Below are positions 1-9,311 of a stretch of DNA of 64,000 bases, piece after piece; position 1 is the stretch's first letter, and each line of letters begins with the position of its first letter. Both the position numbers and the translations under genes were made by a program. A model generated the notes under the pieces. It was not told the origin of the DNA, did no database searches, and was given only the letters and a program-made list of their open reading frames with translations. The DNA lies in contig NZ_VKKY01000003.1 of NCBI RefSeq assembly GCF_008271695.1, positions 682,001-746,000 of the forward strand, in the 5' to 3' direction. This DNA comes from Rufibacter hautae. GTDB taxonomy: Bacteria; Bacteroidota; Bacteroidia; Cytophagales; Hymenobacteraceae.

Positions 1-1221
1 GGCGAAACCAGGCGTCTGGGCAGCTAATTTCTTCGCATCTACGTCACTGGCTAAGGTCAAGGGACCCAAGTGCACGCCAAAGATGTGGGTACGGCCGTTG
101 ATGTCTGGTTTGTCAATGCTGATCTGGCGGTCAAAACGTCCCGGACGCAGCAAGGCCGAATCCAAGATGTCAGGGCGGTTAGTGGCGGCCAGGATAATTA
201 CCCCGGAATCCGTTGCGAAACCGTCCATCTCTACCAACAGGGAGTTCAGGGTGTTCTCGCGCTCATCGTTACCGCCTGGCATCTGCCCACGGCTACGGGA
301 ACGACCAATGGCGTCAATCTCGTCAATGAAGATGATACACGGGGCTTTGGCTTTCGCTTGCTTGAACAGGTCACGCACACGGGCAGCACCCACCCCTACG
401 AACATCTCCACGAAGTCTGAACCAGACAGAGAGAAGAACGGAACCTCGGCCTCACCGGCAACAGCTTTCGCCAACAAGGTTTTACCGGTACCCGGAGGGC
501 CTACCAGCAACGCACCTTTCGGGATTTTACCTCCCAGAATGGTGAATTTGGTGGGGTTCTTCAGGAATTCCACAATCTCCTGTATCTCTTCTTTGGCTTC
601 TTCCAGCCCGGCTACGTCTTTGAAGGTGATTTTCACGCGGTTCTCGGCGTCAAACAACGCGGCGCGCGATTTCCCGATGTTGAAGATTTGTCCACCGGCT
701 CCTCCGCCCGCCATGCGGCGCATCAGGAACCAGAAACCTACCATCAGCAGGATGAAGAACGGCCAGCCCATTAAGAGCTCCAGAAGTCCGGTGCGCTTCT
801 CAATCTCCAACGGCACGCGCTGCTCACGCGGGATCTGAGCCTGCAATTGGTCCAGGTCCTGTTTGAAGCTCTCGGCGGTGATGATAGGGAAGTGGTAGTG
901 CGCGCCCTGGGTGTTCATGCTGAACCCACCGCCGCGGCTCTCCAATTCTGACCGGTACTTGTCGTTCTTCAGGGCTTCCTCTTTCAAGGTCACCTCTGCT
1001 ACGTTGTTGTTCACAACCGCTACCTTCTTCACATCCTGGGCCAACAGCATCTCCTCAAAGCGAGGCTGCCGGATTTCAATGGTGGCGTTGAGGTTGTTAT
1101 AGTAAGTAAGGCCGAAAATAAAGATCACCAAAGCCGCCAGCACCCAGATCTGCATGGTAGGGCGGGGCGGGGTGTTGGGTATTATTTTTCTTTTTCTCTT
1201 TTTTTCTGGTTTGTCTGTCAT
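1..1221 (-). CDS. ftsH: ATP-dependent zinc metalloprotease FtsH (N-terminal 407 residues; 3' end outside window)
   Basis: Membrane-anchored AAA+ protease that degrades misfolded membrane proteins and short-lived regulators. Translating the minus strand from the ATG at 1221 gives an unbroken frame to base 1. Seen: a basic cytoplasmic start, a first membrane segment at about residues 24-40, a periplasmic domain, a second membrane segment at about 150-168, a Gly-rich linker, Walker A GPPGTGKT at 241-248, Walker B FIDEID at 298-303, then the second region of homology with GRFDRQI. The HExxH zinc site lies beyond the window edge. The stop of rsfS is 48 bp upstream, so rsfS-ftsH is probably one operon. 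The long N-terminal part before the AAA domain is usual for Bacteroidota FtsH. Confidence 0.96.
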   Translation of the reverse strand, partial: MTDKPEKKRKRKIIPNTPPRPTMQIWVLAALVIFIFGLTYYNNLNATIEIRQPRFEEMLLAQDVKKVAVVNNNVAEVTLKEEALKNDKYRSELESRGGGFSMNTQGAHYHFPIITAESFKQDLDQLQAQIPREQRVPLEIEKRTGLLELLMGWPFFILLMVGFWFLMRRMAGGGAGGQIFNIGKSRAALFDAENRVKITFKDVAGLEEAKEEIQEIVEFLKNPTKFTILGGKIPKGALLVGPPGTGKTLLAKAVAGEAEVPFFSLSGSDFVEMFVGVGAARVRDLFKQAKAKAPCIIFIDEIDAIGRSRSRGQMPGGNDERENTLNSLLVEMDGFATDSGVIILAATNRPDILDSALLRPGRFDRQISIDKPDINGRTHIFGVHLGPLTLASDVDAKKLAAQTPGFA

Positions 1222-1269
1222 GGGTTGTTCTCTCTCAATAAAAAGTAAACCTCAGGGCCGGCGCTTTGT

Positions 1270-1668
1270 TTACCGCACAGCCGATGTAGTGCCTTCCGTA
1301 GGCGCTACGTGCGTAATCTCAGCATCACCCCAAAGTTCTTCCAGGGCGTAGAAATTACGTTTGTCCTTGAGAAAGATGTGGGCCACTACGTCTACGTAGT
1401 CCAGTACCACCCACTCACGGTTGGTGCGGCCTTCACTCTGCCAGGGATTTTCTTTGGTAAGCTTGAAAACTTCTTCTTCAATAGACGTAGCAATGGCATC
1501 CAGTTGCGTGTCTGAGCTAGCGGAGCTTATGATAAAGTAGTCTGAGACGGCATTCTTTAAGTGTTTCAGGTTGAGAACGACAATATCAGCTGCTTTTCTT
1601 TCTTGCATGCCTTTTACCACCAGTTCTGCCAATATGTCGGAATTGTCCTGAATCGTGTTGTGTTTCAT
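1270..1668 (-). CDS. rsfS: Ribosome silencing factor RsfS (Iojap family)
   Basis: Binds ribosomal protein L14 and blocks joining of the subunits when nutrients are short. The 132-residue product starts MKHNTIQDNSDILAE and carries the family core: a D-I-V-V-L-N-L strand, SDYFIISSASSDTQLDAIA, the GRTNREWVVLDYVDVVAHIF segment, and the YALEELWGDA end. A longer reading frame extends upstream, but residues before the Met at 1668 have no family counterpart and overlap birA, so 1668 is the start. It is divergent from birA (about 40 bp apart) and sits directly upstream of ftsH, a common Bacteroidota arrangement. Confidence 0.93.
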   Translation of the reverse strand: MKHNTIQDNSDILAELVVKGMQERKAADIVVLNLKHLKNAVSDYFIISSASSDTQLDAIATSIEEEVFKLTKENPWQSEGRTNREWVVLDYVDVVAHIFLKDKRNFYALEELWGDAEITHVAPTEGTTSAVR

Positions 1669-1708
1669 TTGGGAAATATAAATTTGATCTTCAAAAATAC
1701 TAAAGTCT

Positions 1709-2473
1709 TTGCATAAATTTTCGCCAAATACCCTTTTTATAGGCCAGCAATTAGTCTTTATGCCAGAATGCGCCTCCACTAACACAGAGGCACATCTGCT
1801 TCTTAACAAAAATGGCGCCACGGATGGTTGTGTCATAGTGGCGGGTGCCCAAACCAGTGGGCGCGGCCAACGTGGCAATACCTGGGACGTGGAGCCTGAC
1901 AAAAACCTTACGTTATCTGTCATATTAAAGCCAACCTTTTTAGAGGCTCAGCATCAGTTTTCGCTCAACATTGCCGTGTCCCTAGCGGCCCTTGACCTTC
2001 TGCGGGAGTACGTCCCCCAAGGAGTCACCCTTAAATGGCCAAATGATCTGTACTACAAAGACCAGAAATCCGGTGGCATTCTGATCGAGAACGCGGTGAG
2101 CGGCCGTTTTCTGCAACACAGCGTCATTGGCATTGGCATCAACGTAAACCAGGTTTCCTTCGTCCACGCACGGGCTACCTCTCTGGCTTTGCTCATCGGT
2201 GAACAACTTCCGTTGCCCAAGGTCATCAGCAAGTTACTGGAAAATCTGGAGCGACGGTACCTGGCTTTGCGAAGCGGCGCTGCCGAGGCTCAGAAAAGGG
2301 AGTACCTGCAGCACCTGTACCGGTACCAGGAATGGCACTCTTTTGAGGTAGAAGGGCAGGTAACACCCGGGCAGATAACCGGGGTTGATGCGGCCGGACG
2401 GTTGGCGGTACTCATGGAACAGAAATTGCAGTTCTTCCAGTTCCAAGAGATCAAGTTTGTGATTCCGGAATGA
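1709..2473 (+). CDS. birA: Biotin--[acetyl-CoA-carboxylase] ligase
   Basis: Attaches biotin to the carboxyl-carrier protein of acetyl-CoA carboxylase via biotinyl-AMP. The 254-residue protein has the STNTEAH substrate region (about 24-30), the GRGQRGNTWD biotinyl-AMP loop (about 51-60), LKWPNDLYY and GGILIE. It lacks an N-terminal helix-turn-helix, so it is the non-regulatory type. The best start is a TTG at 1709, because the family needs the NTLFIG segment that precedes the first ATG (1760). The start remains the uncertain part. Confidence 0.93.
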   Translation: MHKFSPNTLFIGQQLVFMPECASTNTEAHLLLNKNGATDGCVIVAGAQTSGRGQRGNTWDVEPDKNLTLSVILKPTFLEAQHQFSLNIAVSLAALDLLREYVPQGVTLKWPNDLYYKDQKSGGILIENAVSGRFLQHSVIGIGINVNQVSFVHARATSLALLIGEQLPLPKVISKLLENLERRYLALRSGAAEAQKREYLQHLYRYQEWHSFEVEGQVTPGQITGVDAAGRLAVLMEQKLQFFQFQEIKFVIPE

Positions 2474-2475
2474 TG

Positions 2476-2510
2476 GTTTTTGGCCCAGTTTTTGAAATAC
2501 AGGCTGAAAG
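2476..2510. repeat. Dispersed 36-bp palindrome, copy 1
   Basis: Starts 2 bp after the birA stop codon. Left arm GTTTTTGGCC, right arm CAGGCTGAAAG; imperfect. Confidence 0.6.
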
Positions 2511-2579
2511 AAGCTTGTACAGAACAAAGGGCTTATTGATTTTTTTATAGATAAAGATAGGAAATATTCTATAGTTTAG

Positions 2580-2610
2580 TTTGTAGTTTAAAGTTCCGTT
2601 GCTATATTTG
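2580..2610 (+). promoter_or_regulatory. Bacteroidota-type promoter for the T9SS cargo gene
   Basis: TTTG at 2580-2583 and TATATTTG at 2603-2610, separated by 19 bp, match the -33/-7 consensus of Bacteroidota sigma factor. Transcription would begin near 2617, so the in-frame start at 2599 cannot be used and the ATG at 2653 is supported. Confidence 0.7.
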
Positions 2611-2652
2611 AACGATTCCGCATTTGATCACCAACTTCTTGGCATATATGGT

Positions 2653-3288
2653 ATGAAAATTTTTACACGCGTTTTCCTGGGCATTTTAACCCTGGGCATA
2701 GTTTTAGGTAGTAAAGCATCTTCTCTGGGTGAGATGAGGGGTGGTCTGCCCCTGGGTTCCCGTACCGTCAGCACGTCTGGTTCTGATACCGTTTTCCTGA
2801 ACTGGCGAACCAACGCCAATTTAGCGATCACGGATTTTGGGATATCGGCATCCTCTGCTCTTTCTTCCTACAACCCCAACGTGAAAAAGTATTCTCCATT
2901 GTTGTACCTGACCAAAAATACAGGTGCCAAGACGGCTAAACCCGGATTGCGCCAGCTTACCACGGCCTTGTACGCCAGCACAAGCAAGATCCTTTCGGGG
3001 AACCAGGGGGTGAAGGAGCCCAAGCTTATTCCGTCCCTCAGCGCGTACCCTAACCCGTCCAGGGGCATGACCCGGATCTCGTTGAGCTCGCTGGGCGATG
3101 ACAACTACAAGATCAGGATCTCCAATGCCATTGGAAAGGTGTACAAAGAGATTCCGGTGACCAAGCCCGCCAACTCTGAGACCATCATGGTGGACCTTTC
3201 GCCTTTGCCGGCCGGTATCTATTTCTATAGCCTGCTGGTTAACGAAAAGATGGTGGAAACCAAACGACTCATTCTGCAGCAGCAATAA
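2653..3288 (+). CDS. Small secreted protein with T9SS type A sorting domain
   Basis: A 211-residue protein: Sec signal peptide (residues 1 to about 22, MKIFTRVFLGILTLG), a short middle part with no recognised domain, and a C-terminal sorting domain of about 75 residues beginning at the SAYPNPSRG motif and ending in PLPAGIYFYSLLVNEKMVETKRLIL. This tail directs export across the outer membrane by the Por/type IX system and is normally cleaved off. The mature passenger is therefore only about 110 residues, unusually small. Start at 2653 is chosen because the promoter lies downstream of the alternative start and because the signal peptide begins there. Own promoter upstream and a strong terminator downstream make it monocistronic. 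Confidence 0.85.
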   Translation: MKIFTRVFLGILTLGIVLGSKASSLGEMRGGLPLGSRTVSTSGSDTVFLNWRTNANLAITDFGISASSALSSYNPNVKKYSPLLYLTKNTGAKTAKPGLRQLTTALYASTSKILSGNQGVKEPKLIPSLSAYPNPSRGMTRISLSSLGDDNYKIRISNAIGKVYKEIPVTKPANSETIMVDLSPLPAGIYFYSLLVNEKMVETKRLILQQQ

Positions 3289-3311
3289 TTTTAAGCTGCC
3301 CAAGTTATAGA

Positions 3312-3340
3312 AGAGCCAGCCTGCGCTGGCTCTTTTTTTA
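3312..3340 (+). terminator. Intrinsic terminator
   Basis: Stem AGAGCCAGC / GCTGGCTCT with a 4-nt loop, then seven T. It ends the T9SS cargo transcript. Confidence 0.85.
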
Positions 3341-3411
3341 TTTATTGGGGTTATCAAGCGCCTAGACGTGGAGAAAATTGCTAATTTCGAGGGTTCAATC
3401 TTAAACACATC

Positions 3412-6400
3412 ATGTTGCAATACAATCGGATCAACAATCTGGTAGGTTGGTTGGTATTTGCGGTGGCCACCATCGCGTACGTACTTACACTGGAGCCAAC
3501 GGCCAGTTTCTGGGACAGCGGAGAATTCATTGCCTGCTCTTACAAACTTCTGGTCCCACACCCTCCCGGAGCTCCTTTTTACCTTTTGCTAGGCCGTATT
3601 TTCTCTTTGTTTGCGAGCGATCCTTCGCAAGTGGCCTGGTGGGTGAACCTGCTTTCCGCGCTTTCCAGCTCGTTTACGGTATTGTTCCTTTTCTGGACCA
3701 TCAGCATCCTGGCTCGCAAACTGCTGGTGCCTTCCGCTGCGGCGGCCTCCCGGCTGTCTTACTCAGCGGCAGACGCTGAAACCGTGGTAAAGCCAACCCT
3801 GGGGCAGACCATCGCCATTATGGGCGCCGCCGCCGTAGGTGCGCTGGCTTTCACATTCTCTGACTCTTTCTGGTTTTCAGCGGTAGAGGCCGAGGTATAT
3901 GCCTTTTCGTCTTTCTTCACTGCCTTTGTGGTATGGGCCATGCTCCGTTGGGAAAGCCGCGCGCATGATGCCGTTTCTGACAAATGGCTGATTCTTATCG
4001 CCTACATGGTGGGTCTGTCTATCGGGGTCCATTTGCTGAACCTGGTAGCCATTCCTGCTTTGGCCTTCATTTTCTTTTTCCGGCTTAAAAAGTACTCCAA
4101 CAAGGGCGCCATCATCACCTTGGTGGTAAGTGCTCTGATTCTGGGTATCGTGCTGGTGGGGATTATTCCAGGCTTGCCTTCCATTGCCGGTTCCTTCGAG
4201 GTGATGTTCGTGAACAGCTTCGGGCTGCCGTTTGGCTCTGGGGTGATCTTCTTTGTGGTGTTGTTCATCGCAGCTATTGTGTGGGCGGTGCGTTATGCCA
4301 TCAAAACCGGCAACCGCACGCTGCACACCGCCTTGCTGAGTTTCATTTTCGTGCTCATCGGGTACTCTTCTTACCTCATCATTCCTATCCGGTCTGGCTA
4401 CGACCCCACCATTGACGAGAACGACCCAGAGAACATCGTGAGCTTTGTGTCTTACCTCAAGCGTGAGCAGTACGGCGACCGTCCGCTTTTATTCGGGCCG
4501 CAGTTCAATGCTGAGCCGGTAGACCAGAAAGAAGGCGCTGCGCAATACATCAAGGGCAAGGACAAGTACATTGAGGTGGGCCGCAAGGTAGAGCCAGTGT
4601 ATGATTCCAATGACAAGACCCTGTTGCCGCGCCTGTACAGCAACCAGCCCGGGCACATTGCCCAGTACAAGAAATGGGTAGACATACAGGAAGGCCAGAA
4701 ACCAAGCTTCGGCGAGAACATGAGCTTCCTGTTCCGTTACCAAATGGGCCACATGTTCTGGCGTTATTTCGGGTGGAACTTCGTGGGGCGTGAGGGCGAT
4801 ATCCAACAGTCTGGCGTGCTATGGCCTTGGGAGGGCAATGATGGGCTTCCGGCCCGCATTGCCGAGAGCAAAGCCCGCAACAATTTCTACATGCTGCCGC
4901 TGGCGCTGGGGGTTTTGGGCTTGATTTTCCAAATCAGGAGAAAACAGCGCGATGCCTTTGTGGTGGGGCTTTTGTTCTTCTTCACCGGTATTGCCATTGT
5001 CATCTACCTGAATCAGCCGCCTATTGAGCCGCGCGAGCGCGATTACACCTTTGCCGGTGCCTTCTACGCCTACTGTATCTGGATTGGCCTGGGCGTATTG
5101 GCGGTCGCCGATTTCCTGCGCCGTGCTTTGAAGTCTGATGTGCTGGCCGGGGTGGTGGCTACCGTAGTGGGTTTACTTATCCCCGGTATTATGGCGGCCC
5201 AGGGTTGGGACGACCATGACCGCTCAGACCGTTACCACTCCGTTGACTCGGCTAAAAACCTGTTGAGCTCCGTGGCGCCGAATGCCATCTTGTTCACCAA
5301 CGGTGACAACGACACCTTCCCGCTTTGGTACGCCCAGGAAGTGGAAGGTTTCCGGACCGATGTTCGCGTAGCGGTACTCTCTTACATGAACACCGACTGG
5401 TACCTGGATCAGATGAAGCGCCAGGCCTACAAGTCTGAGCCGTTCCCGATGAGCCTGGAAAACGAGAACTACCGCCAGGGCATCAACGACTACCTGCCGT
5501 ATGTAGAGCGCCCCGAGGTGGCCAATGGCATTGACCTGAAACAATACATCCAGTTGGTGAAGCAGAACCACCAGGCGCTGCAGATAGGCGACCGCGCCGG
5601 CCGGACGTACCTGTCTTTCCCAACGAAGAACTTCTTCCTGAACGTGGACAAGAACGCTGTCATCACGGCCAACGCGGTACCGGCGGCCTACAGAGACTCC
5701 ATCGTGAGCCAGATGCGCTTTACCATTGACAAAGGCGGCCTGGAGAAAAAGCATTTGGCTATCCTTGACCTGTTGGCCAACAACAACTGGAAACGCCCCG
5801 TGTACTTCTCTACCACTGCCGATAATTCTGACTTCATGGGCTTGGACAACTACCTGCAACTGGAAGGCCTGGCCTACAGAATTGTGCCGGTGCAGAGCCG
5901 TAGCGAAGATCAGATGGGCTACATCGCCAAGGACATCATGTATGACAACATGATGAACAAGTTCTCCTGGCGCAACCTAGACCGCACCGATATTTTCTAC
6001 GATGAGAACTACCTGCGTTTCCCGGCCAACGCCCGCGATAAGTATTACCAATTGACTCTGGAGTACCTGAAAGCAGGCGACAAAGCCACCGCCAAGAAGA
6101 TCATGGACTACGTCTTCACGCAGTTGCCAGACAAATCTATTCCGTACGACTACTACATTCCGCCGTTTGTGGTGCCGTTGTACGAGGTAGGCGAGCAGAA
6201 ACGCGCCCAGGAGATCGTGAATACCATGTCAGCAAGGTCAGATGCCGCGCTGCGGTACTACTTCACGCAGAGCTCTATGTTTGAGACCGAGATCCGGATT
6301 AACCTGTTCATCATGCAGCAGTTGATCCAAGTGTCGCGCCAGGTAGGATTGACCCAGAAATCTGCCGAGATTGAGCAGAAGTTCATGCAGTACTACGGCC

Positions 6401-6414
6401 AAATGGGCAAGTAA
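3412..6414 (+). CDS. DUF2723 / glycosyltransferase family 117 membrane protein
   Basis: A 1000-residue inner-membrane protein of a family nearly confined to Bacteroidota. The N-terminal half is a multi-span GT-C-like core with the conserved TASFWDSGEFIACSYKL segment (about 30-46) and PHPPGAPFY next to it. These resemble the acidic first-loop motif of lipid-linked sugar transferases. Further membrane spans follow up to about residue 600, then a soluble C-terminal region (about 600-1000) with an NGDNDTFPLWYAQE segment and TPR-like helices near the end. Transfer of a sugar from a lipid carrier to protein is an inference from family annotation. It appears to be a single-gene unit followed by a terminator. 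Confidence 0.85.
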   Translation: MLQYNRINNLVGWLVFAVATIAYVLTLEPTASFWDSGEFIACSYKLLVPHPPGAPFYLLLGRIFSLFASDPSQVAWWVNLLSALSSSFTVLFLFWTISILARKLLVPSAAAASRLSYSAADAETVVKPTLGQTIAIMGAAAVGALAFTFSDSFWFSAVEAEVYAFSSFFTAFVVWAMLRWESRAHDAVSDKWLILIAYMVGLSIGVHLLNLVAIPALAFIFFFRLKKYSNKGAIITLVVSALILGIVLVGIIPGLPSIAGSFEVMFVNSFGLPFGSGVIFFVVLFIAAIVWAVRYAIKTGNRTLHTALLSFIFVLIGYSSYLIIPIRSGYDPTIDENDPENIVSFVSYLKREQYGDRPLLFGPQFNAEPVDQKEGAAQYIKGKDKYIEVGRKVEPVYDSNDKTLLPRLYSNQPGHIAQYKKWVDIQEGQKPSFGENMSFLFRYQMGHMFWRYFGWNFVGREGDIQQSGVLWPWEGNDGLPARIAESKARNNFYMLPLALGVLGLIFQIRRKQRDAFVVGLLFFFTGIAIVIYLNQPPIEPRERDYTFAGAFYAYCIWIGLGVLAVADFLRRALKSDVLAGVVATVVGLLIPGIMAAQGWDDHDRSDRYHSVDSAKNLLSSVAPNAILFTNGDNDTFPLWYAQEVEGFRTDVRVAVLSYMNTDWYLDQMKRQAYKSEPFPMSLENENYRQGINDYLPYVERPEVANGIDLKQYIQLVKQNHQALQIGDRAGRTYLSFPTKNFFLNVDKNAVITANAVPAAYRDSIVSQMRFTIDKGGLEKKHLAILDLLANNNWKRPVYFSTTADNSDFMGLDNYLQLEGLAYRIVPVQSRSEDQMGYIAKDIMYDNMMNKFSWRNLDRTDIFYDENYLRFPANARDKYYQLTLEYLKAGDKATAKKIMDYVFTQLPDKSIPYDYYIPPFVVPLYEVGEQKRAQEIVNTMSARSDAALRYYFTQSSMFETEIRINLFIMQQLIQVSRQVGLTQKSAEIEQKFMQYYGQMGK

Positions 6415-6432
6415 CCTCAATAGATCATTATG

Positions 6433-6470
6433 GAAGGGCCGGGTAGAAATATCCGGCCCTTCTGCTTTTT
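6433..6470 (+). terminator. Intrinsic terminator
   Basis: Ten-bp perfect stem GAAGGGCCGG / CCGGCCCTTC, 10-nt loop, followed by TGCTTTTT. Lies 18 bp after the GT117 gene. Confidence 0.85.
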
Positions 6471-6480
6471 GGAGGCTTCC

Positions 6481-6516
6481 GTTTGTGGCCTCTTTTCAGG
6501 AAATCGGGTTAAAAAC
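6481..6516. repeat. Dispersed 36-bp palindrome, copy 2
   Basis: Follows the terminator of the GT117 gene. Left GTTTGTGGCC, centre TTTTCAGGAAA, right end GGGTTAAAAAC. Confidence 0.55.
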
Positions 6517-6615
6517 AGGAGCCTTGTTCTTACGTACTTTAGAAAGGAGAGCGTAGAAGTTGATGACCGCCTTACCAGGGCAGAAGCTTCTGCTACATTT
6601 CTGCGGAAATACGGC

Positions 6616-6623
6616 TACCTTTG
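6616..6623 (+). promoter_or_regulatory. -7 element TACCTTTG upstream of rlmB
   Basis: TACCTTTG fits TAnnTTTG; no convincing -33 TTTG at the expected distance. It implies a transcript start near 6630, which rules out the in-frame codon at 6621 and supports the ATG at 6672. Confidence 0.5.
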
Positions 6624-6671
6624 CAGGCAAATCAGAAGTGCAGCCTGGCTGCAGATCAACGCATAACATCC

Positions 6672-7484
6672 ATGGAGAACAGAAATTACAGAGATAGAGA
6701 AGGTGGCGGCAAGCCAAGACACTATACCCAACCCAAGGTAGATAAAATGGAGATGGTGTTCGGCCTGCGGCCGATACTGGAAGCCTTGCACGCCGGCAAG
6801 ACCATGGAGAAGATTTATCTGCTCAAAGGCACGAAGCACAGCATCAGCCAGGAGATCACCGAGCTGGCCCGTGAGGCACAGATTCCCATCTCCCTGGTGC
6901 CCAACGAGAAGCTGGACCAACTGACCCGCAAAAACCACCAGGGTGCAGTGGCGTATCTTTCTGCCATTTCCTATTCTCCGCTGGATGAGATTGTGGCCTC
7001 TCTTTTTGAAAAAGGCAAAGATCCGTTGCTGTTGGTGCTGGACCGCATCACCGATGTGCGGAACTTCGGGGCCATTGCCCGTAACGCCGAGTGTATGGGC
7101 GTAGATGCCATTGTGATCCCTAGCCGCGGAGCCGCCCAGATCAACGCCGATGCCCTGAAAACCTCGGCCGGTGCCCTGAACCTGATTCCGGTGTGCCGCG
7201 AGCAGAACCTCAAAGATACTCTGCACTTCCTGAAGCAGTCGGGCATCAGGGTAGTGGCCTGTACCGAGAAAGCCGATGATAACCTCACCGATGCCGCCGT
7301 GGATTTGACCGGTCCTATTGCCGTGCTCATGGGCAGCGAGGAAGACGGTATTTCTCCTGAGTACCTCAAGCGCGCCGATGTGCGCGTGAAAATCCCGATG
7401 ATCGGTCAGGTGCAATCCCTGAACGTATCGGTGGCTAGCGGCATCATCCTGTACGAAGCCCTGAGACAGCGCAAGGCAGAATAG
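6672..7484 (+). CDS. rlmB: 23S rRNA (guanosine-2'-O)-methyltransferase RlmB (SpoU/TrmH family)
   Basis: Uses S-adenosylmethionine to methylate a guanosine ribose in domain V of 23S rRNA (G2251 in E. coli). The 270-residue protein has the N-terminal SpoU substrate-binding domain beginning at VFGLRPILEALHAG, then the knotted SPOUT domain with its three motifs: LDRITDVRNFGAIARNAE (motif 1), the MGSEEDGIS segment (motif 2), and IPMIGQVQSLNVSVASGI (motif 3). The start ATG at 6672 is downstream of the -7 box; the basic N-terminal MENRNYRDREGGGK extension is common in this phylum. Confidence 0.93.
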   Translation: MENRNYRDREGGGKPRHYTQPKVDKMEMVFGLRPILEALHAGKTMEKIYLLKGTKHSISQEITELAREAQIPISLVPNEKLDQLTRKNHQGAVAYLSAISYSPLDEIVASLFEKGKDPLLLVLDRITDVRNFGAIARNAECMGVDAIVIPSRGAAQINADALKTSAGALNLIPVCREQNLKDTLHFLKQSGIRVVACTEKADDNLTDAAVDLTGPIAVLMGSEEDGISPEYLKRADVRVKIPMIGQVQSLNVSVASGIILYEALRQRKAE

Positions 7485-7509
7485 CCCAACCCTAGCCGAT
7501 TAAAACCAA

Positions 7510-7555
7510 AGCGCTTCGGGCCTGTTTTTAAGAAAACAGGCCCGAAGCGCTTTTT
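7510..7555 (+). terminator. rlmB terminator built around a copy of the dispersed palindrome (copy 3)
   Basis: Perfect 19-bp arms, AGCGCTTCGGGCCTGTTTT and its complement, with a 4-nt TAAG loop, then TTTTT. The core GGCCTGTTTT / AAAACAGGCC is the best-preserved palindrome copy in the window. The outer arms are unique sequence that is nevertheless fully complementary. Confidence 0.85.
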
Positions 7556-7744
7556 ATGCCTTATTGCTCCATTCCCTACAGCACCTGGCTAATATGACAC
7601 CATTGGTCATGTATGAGGGATAACTAACAACACCAACTGATGCAGGTAACGCCATCGTGAAAAGAAGTTAAAAATTGATGATCTTTAGAAAGTAAGGTGC
7701 AGCCTTTTGGCCTTAGGTTGGGTCTTGAAGAAAAAGCCACTGTT

Positions 7745-8149
7745 ATGAAAAAGAACTTACTACTCCTGTTGCTGGCGTTCATTTCGTTTTCCTGCTTTGA
7801 CAAAGACGAGGAACCGGCTGTGATTCCTAGCGGTACCTATGTGGGGCAGTTTCAGAGATCAAGCCCCACCGCGGATTATGATGTGGCCAATGTCACGTTG
7901 GTGCTGGACGGAAACTCATTTTCTGGGAGCAGTGACCGCGTGAAATATCCGGCCATCGGCCAGGGCACCTACCATGTGGAGGGGCAGGAGATAGTGTTTA
8001 AGGACAAATCTTTTTGGACCGCAGAGTTCGATTGGACCTTGATTCTGGATGGTGCCTATACGGTAAGCACCAATGACCAGGACATCACCTTCACCCGCAA
8101 GCGCGGCGATATCACGGATGTTTACAGGTTGAGATTGCAGCAGCCTTAG
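7745..8149 (+). CDS. Putative lipoprotein of unknown function
   Basis: A 134-residue protein starting at the ATG at 7745: hydrophobic signal MKKNLLLLLLAFISFSC with a lipobox-like FSC (Cys17) followed by an acidic DKDEE stretch, as expected for a surface or outer-membrane lipoprotein. The rest is a compact beta-rich domain (GTYVGQF, a central GTYHVEGQEIVFKD, and a C-terminal ITFTRKRGD) resembling small lipocalin-like or DUF-type barrels. No family was recognised. The longer upstream frame would remove the signal peptide and is rejected. Confidence 0.7.
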   Translation: MKKNLLLLLLAFISFSCFDKDEEPAVIPSGTYVGQFQRSSPTADYDVANVTLVLDGNSFSGSSDRVKYPAIGQGTYHVEGQEIVFKDKSFWTAEFDWTLILDGAYTVSTNDQDITFTRKRGDITDVYRLRLQQP

Positions 8150-8170
8150 TCATAGATTTTTCAATAGCAT

Positions 8171-8220
8171 ATAAAAAGCGTCGGGGCTCCTGCAAAACAG
8201 GAGCCCCGACGCTTTTTATA
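8171..8220. terminator. Bidirectional terminator between the lipoprotein gene and manC
   Basis: Near-perfect hairpin of about 20 bp (arms AAAAAGCGTCGGGGCTCCTG) with A-run and T-run at the two ends, so it can stop transcription from both convergent genes. Confidence 0.85.
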
Positions 8221-8233
8221 GGGAAAGGGAATC

Positions 8234-9310
8234 TTAGATGAAGTTTTGGCCTTTCATGGCCTTGGCATCGGCCACGAAGTCTTTTACTTTCTGCTCATCT
8301 TCCCGGCGGCAGACCATGAACACGTTGTCATGGGCGGCCACAATGTAGTCTTCCAAGCCTTGCAGCACCACCAGTTGGTTTGCCGGTGTTTTTATGATGC
8401 AGTTCTTTACATCGTAGGCCAGCACATTGCCTTCAATGACGTTGCCCTCGGAAGTTTTCTCAGACAGGCTGTAGAGGGAATCCCAGCTGCCCAGGTCAGA
8501 CCAGCCAAAATCGCCCAGGATTACGAACACATTATCGGCTTTCTCCATGATGCCGTAGTCAATGGAGATGTTGCGGCAATGGGAATAGGCTCGGTTAATG
8601 AACTGCTCTTCCTGATCGGTGTCCAGCACGGGAATGCCTTCGTCAAAGGTCTCGGCCATGTCGCCCAGGTACTGGTGAAAAGCCTTTACAATGGCTTGGG
8701 CGTTCCAGATGAAGATACCCGCGTTCCAGACAAACTCGCCGCTGTCCAGGAACATCTGGGCAATCTCCAGCGATGGTTTCTCGGTGAACGTCTTTACTTT
8801 TTTCAGGCTGTTCTGGGCATCGTCAATAAACTGGATGTAGCCATAGCCGGTATGCGGACGGGTGGGTTTGATACCCAAGGTTACCAGAATCTCGCTTTTC
8901 GCCGTGGCTTCCAGCGCCTCGCGCACGCAGTTCTTGAAAGACTCTTCGCGCAGGATTACGTGGTCTGCCGGGGCAATCACAATGTTGGCGTTGGGGTTGC
9001 GCTTGGCAATCTTGAAGCAGGCGTAGGCAATACAGGCGGCCGTGTTTCGGCCAATGGGTTCCAGCAGTATCTGGTTGTCGGTGAGGTCTGGGAGGTGCTC
9101 CCGTACCAGGCTGTCATAATCACGGTGCGTCACCACGAAAACGTTCTCCGGAGGGCAAATGCCCTGAAACCGCTTTACCGTGGTTTGGATCATGCTTTCG
9201 CCAATGCCCAGTACATCATGGAATTGTTTGGGATGGTTTACCCTACTAACCGGCCAGAAGCGGCTTCCAATGCCTCCTGCCATGATTACCACATAGGTAT
9301 TGTCGTTCAT
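8234..9310 (-). CDS. manC: Mannose-1-phosphate guanylyltransferase (first of two)
   Basis: Makes GDP-mannose from mannose-1-phosphate and GTP, for polysaccharide and glycan synthesis. The 358-residue protein starts with the nucleotidyltransferase signature MAGGIGSRFWPVSR and PKQF (about 10-28), and carries EPIGRNTAACIAYA, APADHVI, FTEKP, WNAGIFIW and DYGIMEK. It is the short form without a fused phosphomannose-isomerase domain. Its start codon is one base from the stop of kdsD, so the two are translationally coupled. A paralogue lies at 55690-56775. Confidence 0.93.
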   Translation of the reverse strand: MNDNTYVVIMAGGIGSRFWPVSRVNHPKQFHDVLGIGESMIQTTVKRFQGICPPENVFVVTHRDYDSLVREHLPDLTDNQILLEPIGRNTAACIAYACFKIAKRNPNANIVIAPADHVILREESFKNCVREALEATAKSEILVTLGIKPTRPHTGYGYIQFIDDAQNSLKKVKTFTEKPSLEIAQMFLDSGEFVWNAGIFIWNAQAIVKAFHQYLGDMAETFDEGIPVLDTDQEEQFINRAYSHCRNISIDYGIMEKADNVFVILGDFGWSDLGSWDSLYSLSEKTSEGNVIEGNVLAYDVKNCIIKTPANQLVVLQGLEDYIVAAHDNVFMVCRREDEQKVKDFVADAKAMKGQNFI

Positions 9311-9311
9311 G